From contig CAMOHN010000024.1 in assembly GCA_946615455.1 (NCBI GenBank), forward strand, positions 1 through 10,036: DNA of 10,036 nt. The letters are read 5' to 3'. Origin of the DNA: an uncultured Bacteroidales bacterium (lineage in GTDB: Bacteria; Bacteroidota; Bacteroidia; Bacteroidales; Paludibacteraceae). A model generated the notes under the pieces. The model had not been told where the DNA came from and did no database searches. It saw only the letters and a list, made by a program, of their open reading frames with translations. Both the position numbers and the translations under genes were made by a program. Shown piece by piece: positions 1 through 6,329 of the stretch. How positions within the stretch are numbered: position 1 is the first letter of the stretch; each line of letters opens with the position of its first letter.

Positions 1-124
1 CACCATTCCCTTTGATGCCTCGCGTTGCCCCAAAGTGCATGTGGTCAGCATAGCAGACCCTATTGCCCGTACCATTCTTGCCATTCAGGAGCACCGCAGT
101 ATCAGCGAACTGAACATCCGCTAA
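1..124 (+). CDS. prs: Ribose-phosphate pyrophosphokinase, C-terminal end (partial, 5' end outside window)
   Basis: An open frame enters from the left edge (first full codon at 2) and stops at TAA 122-124, giving about 40 residues. They include the segments PKVHVVSIADPIARTI and SISELN. This resembles the end of Bacteroidetes PRPP synthases, where a short '-IP-' stretch is followed by a K-V-x-V-x-S-I-A-D strand, an amphipathic helix and a terminal SIS motif. The enzyme makes PRPP from ribose 5-phosphate and ATP in the cytoplasm, for nucleotide, His, Trp and NAD synthesis. The catalytic regions lie outside the window, so the call rests on the tail alone. Another phosphoribosyltransferase-fold protein is possible but less likely. 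The next gene starts 17 bp downstream on the same strand, so the two may be co-transcribed. Confidence 0.72.
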   Translation, partial: TIPFDASRCPKVHVVSIADPIARTILAIQEHRSISELNIR

Positions 125-141
125 TAGTACAGTGTTTTTCT

Positions 142-1134
142 ATGACAATGCGTCGGATATATGTCCACCTGTTAATCGGTTGCACACTCGCCTTACTGGC
201 GGGGTGCAACCGTTCTGTTGGCAGTACAGGTATGGTTCGTCCTGCTTTCAGCGGTGATTCGGCATATAGTTATGTTGCCCGTCAGGTGTCATTCGGCCCT
301 CGTGTTCCCGGCACCGAGTCGCACGAGGCTTGTGCCCAATGGCTGGTCAGCAGTCTGGAGCGAATGGGAGCCTCCGTGGAATGGCAACGCGGTACCATGA
401 CGGATTATCAAGGACAGGAAGTGCCCGTCAAGAACATCATCGCCCATTTAGGCAGTCGTTCGATGAACAATCGCATCCTATTAGCGGCTCATTATGACAC
501 CCGTCCGTGGAGCGATGAAGAGGTCGATTACGAACAGCGTTTTGTGCCCATTGACGGAGCCAACGACGGAGCCAGTGGAGTGGGAGTGCTCTTGGAAGTG
601 GCTCGCCGCTTAGGGCAGTTGCAGCAGGACACCACCATGGCTTTGCCCGGGGTGGACATTGTGCTGTTTGACGTTGAGGACATGGGTACGCCCGATTTTT
701 ATACCGGTGCGCAGAAAGCGAACACATGGTGTTTAGGCTCACAGTTCTGGGCTTCGTTGCGTCCTATCCGCCCAGAGCGATATAGTTTTGGCATTGTGTT
801 GGATATGGTAGGTGCACCCGACGCCGTTTTTCCCATGGAAGCCTATTCAATGCAGTATGCCGACGGGTATGTACAAAAGATTTGGCGCACGGCTGCCGAA
901 CTGGGCTACGGCTCGCTCTTTGCACGGAAAAAAGCCTATCCGGTCGTGGACGACCACTACTATGTCAATACCATGGCGGGCATCCCCTGTGTGGATGTGA
1001 TACATTATAACGCCCGTTCGGATCAGGGATTCCCGTTTTGGTGGCATACTCGTGAGGACGGCATGCAGCATGTGTCTGCCACAACACTACAAGCCGTAGG
1101 CGAAGTGGTCTTGGCTGTGGTGGGAGGAAAGTGA
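142..1134 (+). CDS. Glutaminyl-peptide cyclotransferase (glutaminyl cyclase), M28-fold lipoprotein
   Basis: This 330-residue protein should convert N-terminal Gln of exported proteins to pyroglutamate, on the periplasmic face of a membrane. The frame is open from 25, but that part overlaps the prs end. ATG 142 gives a clean lipoprotein signal: basic MTMRR, a hydrophobic stretch, then the lipobox LLAGC with lipidated Cys22. ATG 148 is an alternative. The fold matches zinc-dependent M28/animal-type cyclases: AAHYDTRPW (H117, D119), GANDGASGV (zinc ligand D142), FDVEDMG (general acid/base E179, probable zinc ligand D180), LDMVGAP (D221, equivalent to the catalytic Asp of human QC), VVDDHYYV (D270-H272) and WWHTREDG (zinc ligand H302). 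Family knowledge: such enzymes are known from Porphyromonas, Prevotella and Tannerella. The closest alternative is an M28 aminopeptidase, but the LD-x-x-GAP and WWHT motifs favour the cyclase. Confidence 0.88.
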   Translation: MTMRRIYVHLLIGCTLALLAGCNRSVGSTGMVRPAFSGDSAYSYVARQVSFGPRVPGTESHEACAQWLVSSLERMGASVEWQRGTMTDYQGQEVPVKNIIAHLGSRSMNNRILLAAHYDTRPWSDEEVDYEQRFVPIDGANDGASGVGVLLEVARRLGQLQQDTTMALPGVDIVLFDVEDMGTPDFYTGAQKANTWCLGSQFWASLRPIRPERYSFGIVLDMVGAPDAVFPMEAYSMQYADGYVQKIWRTAAELGYGSLFARKKAYPVVDDHYYVNTMAGIPCVDVIHYNARSDQGFPFWWHTREDGMQHVSATTLQAVGEVVLAVVGGK

Positions 1135-1140
1135 AAGGAG
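1135..1140 (+). promoter_or_regulatory. Ribosome binding site of sufC
   Basis: AAGGAG lies 6 nt before the sufC ATG at 1147, directly after the stop codon of the cyclase gene. It is the strongest Shine-Dalgarno match in the window. Most other starts here lack one, as is common in Bacteroidetes. It fixes the sufC start and suggests sufC is translated well from a message shared with the upstream genes. Confidence 0.7.
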
Positions 1141-1146
1141 AAAAGT

Positions 1147-1902
1147 ATGGAAAATATATTATTAGAGATTTGCGACCTGCATGCCGCCATTGACGGCAAG
1201 GAGATTTTGCGCGGTGTCAACCTGACCATTCGTGCGGGCGAGATTCATGCCCTGATGGGTCCCAATGGTGCCGGCAAGTCCACGCTGGGTGCTGTTTTGG
1301 CGGGTCATCCTTCCTATCAAGTGACCGGCGGGCAGGTTCGTTTCAAGGGCAAAGACTTGTTCGCCATGGAACCTGAGGTGCGTGCCCGTGAGGGATTGTT
1401 CCTTTCATTCCAGTATCCGGTGGAGATACCCGGCGTGAGCATGGTCAATTTCATGCGTGCTGCCGTCAACGACAAGCGCGCCTATGAGGGCAAGGAACCG
1501 TTGAGCGCCTCGGACTTTTTGCGTCTGATGCGAGAAAAGAAGCAACTGGTTGAGATGGCAGACAAACTGAACAACCGTGCCGTTAACGAGGGCTTTTCCG
1601 GTGGTGAGAAGAAGAAGAACGAGATCTTCCAGATGGCCATGCTGGAGCCGTCGCTCGCCATCTTGGACGAGATTGACTCGGGCTTGGATATTGACGCACT
1701 GCGCATTGTTGCCAATGGCGTGAACAGACTGCACCGTGAGGATAATGCCTGTCTGATGGTGACGCACTATCAACGCTTGTTGGACTATATAGTCCCCGAC
1801 TATGTGCATGTACTTGCCAACGGACGCATTGTGCGCTCGGGCAGCAAAGAACTTGCCAAAGAGTTGGAGGAGAAAGGCTACGAATGGTTGACGAACGAAT
1901 AG
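1147..1902 (+). CDS. sufC: Fe-S cluster assembly ATPase SufC
   Basis: A 251-residue cytoplasmic ABC-type ATPase, full length for SufC. It energises Fe-S cluster building on the SufB/SufD scaffold. Visible motifs are Walker A GPNGAGKS (38-45), Q-loop Q89 in LSFQYPVEIPG, the SufC-type signature SGGEKKKNE (151-159), Walker B AILDEID (171-177) followed by SGLDID, and switch His207 in MVTHYQR. EKKKNE together with SGLDID separates SufC from transporter ATPases. The residue after Walker B Glu175 is Ile176, where Ser or Thr is usual, which is probably harmless. The gene follows the cyclase by 12 bp and overlaps sufD by 19 bp, pointing to translational coupling. sufB, which often precedes sufC, is not here. 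Confidence 0.97.
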   Translation: MENILLEICDLHAAIDGKEILRGVNLTIRAGEIHALMGPNGAGKSTLGAVLAGHPSYQVTGGQVRFKGKDLFAMEPEVRAREGLFLSFQYPVEIPGVSMVNFMRAAVNDKRAYEGKEPLSASDFLRLMREKKQLVEMADKLNNRAVNEGFSGGEKKKNEIFQMAMLEPSLAILDEIDSGLDIDALRIVANGVNRLHREDNACLMVTHYQRLLDYIVPDYVHVLANGRIVRSGSKELAKELEEKGYEWLTNE

Positions 1903-2534
1903 AAGCCGGTCAGACGGTTGAGCGTCTGTTGCTCAATGAGCAGGGCGGGGATATGCTTTTCCGCCAACAAAAGGGTTCGACTCTGCGCCTGTTCCTCTTC
2001 ACATGGGACGAGCAGACTGGACAGTCGGCACATACCGTCACCGTAGAGCAGGAAGGTGAGAATTGCCTTACCGAAATATATGCCTTGTCTTACTTGCACG
2101 GATCGATGCGGCATAGTCTTCGCACCAATGTGCGCCATAAGGTAGGTAAGGGTGTGTCTAACCAAATCATCCGTTTCGTGCTTACCGATACGGCCGTTGG
2201 CGAATATGCCGGCGAGGTCATCCTGTCCCCTGGCGCACAGCAGGTGGACGCACGCCAGAACAACCGCAATCTGCTACTCAGTGCCGGTACCACCATGCGA
2301 ACACGCCCGTGTCTGGAGATCTATGCAGACGATGTGAAGGCAGCCCATGGTGCATCGCTGGGGCAGTTGGACGAGCAGGCACTCTTTTATATGCAACAAC
2401 GCGGGCTGTCACTTGGTGAAGCCCGCGAGATGCTGGTAGTCTCTTTTATGTCCGAATGTATTGCTCCGTTGAGCGATATGGCAGAGCGTGAGCGGCTAAT
2501 GGCTGCGCTGCATAGCGTAATCCAACAAGGCTGA
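1884..2534 (+). CDS. sufD: Short SufD-type Fe-S cluster scaffold protein
   Basis: A 216-residue protein of the SufB/SufD family, about half the usual 420-450 residues. The second half is clearly SufD-like: LSPGAQQVDARQNNRNLLLS, LEIYADDVKAAHGASLGQLD, then ALFYMQQRGLS and a helical tail. His155 in AAHGAS aligns with E. coli SufD His360, which takes part in cluster assembly at the SufB interface. The Cys usually found two residues earlier (KCSHG) is Ala here. Before this there are only a few beta-helix turns, and the N-terminal domain is missing. The ATG at 1884 lies inside sufC, after a purine-rich stretch with GGAGGAG (about 1866-1872), so the frame cannot be extended upstream without running through sufC. 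The intact frame and coupling to sufC argue for a working compact protein, not a decayed gene. It would dimerise with SufB and bind SufC. Confidence 0.85.
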   Translation: MVDERIEAGQTVERLLLNEQGGDMLFRQQKGSTLRLFLFTWDEQTGQSAHTVTVEQEGENCLTEIYALSYLHGSMRHSLRTNVRHKVGKGVSNQIIRFVLTDTAVGEYAGEVILSPGAQQVDARQNNRNLLLSAGTTMRTRPCLEIYADDVKAAHGASLGQLDEQALFYMQQRGLSLGEAREMLVVSFMSECIAPLSDMAERERLMAALHSVIQQG

Positions 2535-3509
2535 CAGACTGCGCCTTACGGGTGAGTCATGGAAAGTACTTTCTAACAGACGAATGCCTTGGGCACGGTA
2601 TTCTGACATTTTTCGATATGCATAGGTAACCCCTTCGTAGCGCATGACGAAACTTCGTATGCGCTCTTCGTTGGTTCGGGTCAGCGGACGCTGCTCTGCC
2701 AAGAGCCGTATCTCGTCGGCTTCTTCTTTGGGTGCGCGTTCCATCGAGATGAGCAAGGGCAGTGTAGCATTGCCCTCTTTCAGGTCGTTCATGGTGGGTT
2801 TGTCCAACTGCTCGCTGTCGGCATAGTCCAGCACATCGTCTTTGAGTTGGAAACACATGCCCAAGTTCCAGCCGAATGAACGCAGGACGGTGAGTTGGTG
2901 ACGGGAAGCTCCCGAGGCTTCGGCACCGGCTTCCATGCAGGCTGCAAACAGACTGGCAGTCTTGCCGCTGATGATTTGGTAATAGGTATCTTCGCTGATC
3001 CACATCGAGCGATTGGCATGCAGTTGGTTGAGTTCGCCTCGTGCCAGCGCCTGTCCCAACGAAGCCACCACCTGCCATATTTTGACATTGCGCAACTCGC
3101 CAATGATGGCTATCACCCGCGAGAGCAGATAGTCGCCCGCCAAGACGGCTATGCGGTTGTTCCAGCGGGCTTGAACAGACTGTTGACCACGGCGTAGTGC
3201 CGACTCGTCCACCACATCGTCGTGTACCAAGGAAGCGGTGTGCAGCAACTCAAGTGCCAAGGCTGTCTGTCGGGCTTTGTCGTTGGTGCCGTGACAGATG
3301 GCTGCGGCAAGCAGCACCAGTTGCATGCGCAGTTGCTTGCCGTGGGTGGTGAGCAAGTACTTGAGAACATCGCGCAACAAGTCACTCTCAACCGTTCGTT
3401 CGCCCGTTGGAGTAAGCAACTCTTGGGGAAGGAGCAGTTCCTTCTCCAAGAGTTGTCTGACTTGATTCAGGTCCGACTCGATGGGGAGTTGAATCTCTTG
3501 TGGTGTCAT
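2496..3509 (-). CDS. ispB: Long-chain polyprenyl diphosphate synthase (octaprenyl-diphosphate synthase-like)
   Basis: A 337-residue trans-prenyltransferase that condenses isopentenyl diphosphate onto an allylic primer. In this phylum the usual product is the side chain of menaquinone. The first Asp-rich motif is HDDVVDES (D97, D98, D101), the second is LKDDVLDYAD (D224, D225, D228), and the substrate-binding GKQLR is at 57-61. The fifth residue before the first Asp motif is Ala92. A small residue there is known to allow long products, which favours C35-C50 over geranyl or farnesyl synthesis, but exact chain length cannot be read from sequence. GKQLR replaces the commoner GKRLR. It is the last gene of the rsfS operon, 15 bp after the M16 protease. 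Its last 39 bp overlap the end of convergent sufD. The symbol is by family only. Confidence 0.9.
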   Translation of the reverse strand: MTPQEIQLPIESDLNQVRQLLEKELLLPQELLTPTGERTVESDLLRDVLKYLLTTHGKQLRMQLVLLAAAICHGTNDKARQTALALELLHTASLVHDDVVDESALRRGQQSVQARWNNRIAVLAGDYLLSRVIAIIGELRNVKIWQVVASLGQALARGELNQLHANRSMWISEDTYYQIISGKTASLFAACMEAGAEASGASRHQLTVLRSFGWNLGMCFQLKDDVLDYADSEQLDKPTMNDLKEGNATLPLLISMERAPKEEADEIRLLAEQRPLTRTNEERIRSFVMRYEGVTYAYRKMSEYRAQGIRLLESTFHDSPVRRSLSALLDYAMQRSH

Positions 3510-3524
3510 ACGTGGCGTCGAGAC

Positions 3525-6329
3525 TTATTGTGCGGGTGACATAACCACTTCAAACATGTTGCCGGCAGCAACTAACTGTTTGAGCAGAGCCTGTACGGTC
3601 TCGGGTGTGATGCGCTCAACGGCTGCCTTGTAATCGGTCAGGTTGTTCTCGCCGTACTTGAGGTAGGTCTTGATGGCACTAGTCCACCACCAGTTCTTTT
3701 CGAGGTTCTCCTGATAGTCTTTGAGCATAGACTCTTTCTCTTTGTTGACATCGGCTGCCAGTGCTCCGTTCTCAACGATGTTCATCACCTCTTCGTGGAT
3801 GATTTGCATGAGTCGTTCCTGCTTGTCGGGGTCGGTGTCGAACTGCATAACCAGAACGGCACGCTCAACGGGCAGTCGATCCATCCAGCCGCCGCAACCC
3901 ACGCCATAGCTACCGCCTTCGCGCTCGCGAATGGATTCCAAGTAGCGAGTAGAGAGCACACGACCAATCATCTCCATGTTCAGGGCATTGTCCAAGGTGT
4001 AGGGAATGTCGTAGGAGGTGTATTGGATGCGGTTGGTGGCTTGGTGGATTTCCATTTGACGTGTGAAATAGTTCTTCTGTACCCCTTTAGGAGCGCGCAC
4101 GCCGCGGTCAATCCACATCTCGTGCGACTTGTTGGTCTTCAGACCGCCTAACCACTGGCAAACAGCCTTTTTGACAGCCTTGTCCTCGGGGTTGATATTA
4201 CCCGTAATGATGTAGGTGAACTCAGCGGGATTGGCAAAGCGCTCTTTGTAGATTTGCATCATCTTGTCCAATGAGAGGCGGTCCATCTTGTCAAGGGTGA
4301 GGACGAAGTTGCGATCCGAATGGCAGGTAGCCATCAGGTTGACCGAGTCGCGGAAGATGGTCTTATGATCCAGTTCGCGGTTGAGCAGGCTGTTGCGGGT
4401 CTTGTTGACCCAGGTCTCGTAGGCTTTGTCGTCGCGGTGGGGTTGGGTGAATCGCAGGTAGAGAATCTGTAGCATGGTCTCAAAGTCTTTCACCGATGAG
4501 CCGGCGGACACGCCTTTCTCGTAGGTGCCTAACCACAGTCCTGCACTGGCACTCTTGCCGGTCATCACTTTGCCGAAGTCGGTTTGTGAGAAGTCGCCGC
4601 AACCCATGTACTCAACCACGCCTGTGGCATAGATGGCTGAGGGCAGGTCGGCTGTTTCATACAGCGATGTGCCACCCGGGGCAAAAGCTGTCAGGCTGAT
4701 TTCGTCCTCTTTGAACTTGGTGGGTTTGAAGATGACGCGTATGCCGTTGGAGAGAAGCCATTCGGTGGTGCCGAAGGTCTTGTCGTGTGTGGTTTTCTTT
4801 ATTCTTCCGGCTTTGGGTGCATGTTGTACCAAGGCGGTTGGCAACTCTTGCTCTTCGGGCGCGGTTACAGCCAGTTGGTCCATGGCGCGGAACGAGGCAA
4901 GCATTTGCTCTTGTGTGGGAACAGTCAGTCCCTCTTTCTCTTGTCCTACAAAGGAGATGATGGGGTTGGCATGCATATAGGTGCGTGCCAAGGCGAGCAA
5001 CTCGTCGGCGGTGATGGTGGGCAGCGTCTTCTTGACAAATTCATATTCCCACTCGATGCCGGGTATGGACTCGTGGTCTTCAAAGTTGCGCACATATTCA
5101 TTGACAAAAGAACGGTTGTCGCGTGTGGCACGGCTGTCATAGGAGCGTTCATAGCTGTGCAGTAGGGAGGTCTTGGCGCGGTTGAGCTCGGACTGGGTGA
5201 AGCCGTAGCGGCGCATCTTCTCCAGCTGCTCTAACAGAATCTGATAGGATTCGGCCTCATGTCCCTCTTTGGGGTAAATGCTGGCCAGGAAGGCATCGCG
5301 CAGTTTGACTACTTCGCCATAACCTATTCCGCCGCCGGTGAAGGGTGCGTCAGGCTCTTGCGATAGTTCGTAGAATCGGGTGTTGACGATGCTGCGAATG
5401 AGCGAGTGACAAAGGTTGAGACGATATTCGTACTCGGTATTGACCTTGTCGGCGGGCAGTTGCTCGTGCAGGAACTCCATGTCGAACTCCGAGGATTGGG
5501 CTTCCTTGTCGGTAACAATGAGTGCGCGGGCTTCGGTTTGGAAAGGCACGGTGTGCAAGGGGCGGTAGCCGCGGTTGGCACGCTCGGGGACATCTTTCCA
5601 AAGGTCTTTGATTTTCTGCTCTATTTGATCCACATCGATGTCGCCCACCACGATGATAGCCTGCAGGTCCGGTCCGTACCACTGCTTGTAATAGGAGCGC
5701 AGGGCTTCGTACTCGAAGTTGTTGATGACGGCTGTGTCGCCGATGACATCGCGTTTGCCGTATTGCGTGCCCGGGTATTTCATCTTGTTGAGATTGGCCC
5801 ATAGTCTGCGACCGGGCGAGTTGCGGGTGCGCCATTCTTCGCGGATGACACCACGCTCGGCATCAATCTCATCCCCTTCAAGCAGCAGACCGCATGCCCA
5901 GTCGTGCATGACCAGCAGAGCCGAATCGATGATACCCTCGCGGATGGTGGGCACATCGCTCAGTCGATAGACTGTCTCGTCAATCGAGGTGTAGGCATTG
6001 ATGTTGCCACCGAAATTGACACCAATGGACTCAAAGTAGTTGATGATGCCTTTGCCGGCAAAGTGCTGTGTGCCGTTGAAGGCCATGTGCTCAAGAAAGT
6101 GCGCCAGACCATTCTGGTTGTCTTCTTCCAGTACGGCACCGACAGCCTGTGCGATGTGGAACTCGCAGCGTTGTTTGGGCTGCTCGTTGTGACGGATGTA
6201 GTAGGTCAGTCCGTTGTCCAGATGACCGATGCGCACATCTTTGTCAACGGGCAACTGTTCGGCGGTTTGTGCCGACAGATTGAGGACGGTCAGGACAAGC
6301 CCGACACTAAGCCATGTTCTCGTTTTCAT
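3525..6329 (-). CDS. Secreted two-domain M16 (pitrilysin-type) zinc metalloprotease
   Basis: A 934-residue exported protease. The signal peptide (basic MKTR, hydrophobic core, LSA) is probably cut between Ala20 and Gln21. The inverted zinc motif HFLEH is at 77-81 (H77, E80, H81). The third ligand is probably E165 in AERGVIREEW, with E158 as its partner. An inactive M16 domain makes up the second half, with the substrate-clamp motif REGGSYG (R803, Y808) near the C-terminus. Length and layout fit the large M16 peptidases of Bacteroidetes, related to pitrilysin and PqqL, which act on peptides or unfolded chains in the periplasm. The natural substrate is unknown. The start overlaps ftsH by 23 bp and no strong ribosome site is seen, so translation may be coupled. 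A predicted Gln at the mature N-terminus makes it a likely target of the cyclase at 142-1134. Confidence 0.93.
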   Translation of the reverse strand: MKTRTWLSVGLVLTVLNLSAQTAEQLPVDKDVRIGHLDNGLTYYIRHNEQPKQRCEFHIAQAVGAVLEEDNQNGLAHFLEHMAFNGTQHFAGKGIINYFESIGVNFGGNINAYTSIDETVYRLSDVPTIREGIIDSALLVMHDWACGLLLEGDEIDAERGVIREEWRTRNSPGRRLWANLNKMKYPGTQYGKRDVIGDTAVINNFEYEALRSYYKQWYGPDLQAIIVVGDIDVDQIEQKIKDLWKDVPERANRGYRPLHTVPFQTEARALIVTDKEAQSSEFDMEFLHEQLPADKVNTEYEYRLNLCHSLIRSIVNTRFYELSQEPDAPFTGGGIGYGEVVKLRDAFLASIYPKEGHEAESYQILLEQLEKMRRYGFTQSELNRAKTSLLHSYERSYDSRATRDNRSFVNEYVRNFEDHESIPGIEWEYEFVKKTLPTITADELLALARTYMHANPIISFVGQEKEGLTVPTQEQMLASFRAMDQLAVTAPEEQELPTALVQHAPKAGRIKKTTHDKTFGTTEWLLSNGIRVIFKPTKFKEDEISLTAFAPGGTSLYETADLPSAIYATGVVEYMGCGDFSQTDFGKVMTGKSASAGLWLGTYEKGVSAGSSVKDFETMLQILYLRFTQPHRDDKAYETWVNKTRNSLLNRELDHKTIFRDSVNLMATCHSDRNFVLTLDKMDRLSLDKMMQIYKERFANPAEFTYIITGNINPEDKAVKKAVCQWLGGLKTNKSHEMWIDRGVRAPKGVQKNYFTRQMEIHQATNRIQYTSYDIPYTLDNALNMEMIGRVLSTRYLESIREREGGSYGVGCGGWMDRLPVERAVLVMQFDTDPDKQERLMQIIHEEVMNIVENGALAADVNKEKESMLKDYQENLEKNWWWTSAIKTYLKYGENNLTDYKAAVERITPETVQALLKQLVAAGNMFEVVMSPAQ

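Noticed and set aside
25..141. N-terminal extension of the glutaminyl cyclase frame
   Set aside because: It overlaps the prs 3' end, reads as low-quality sequence, and would bury the lipoprotein signal peptide inside the protein.
1884..2534. Short sufD as a decayed pseudogene
   Set aside because: The frame is intact, the start is coupled to sufC, and the C-terminal motifs including the key His are well preserved. No missing N-terminal coding sequence is found upstream.
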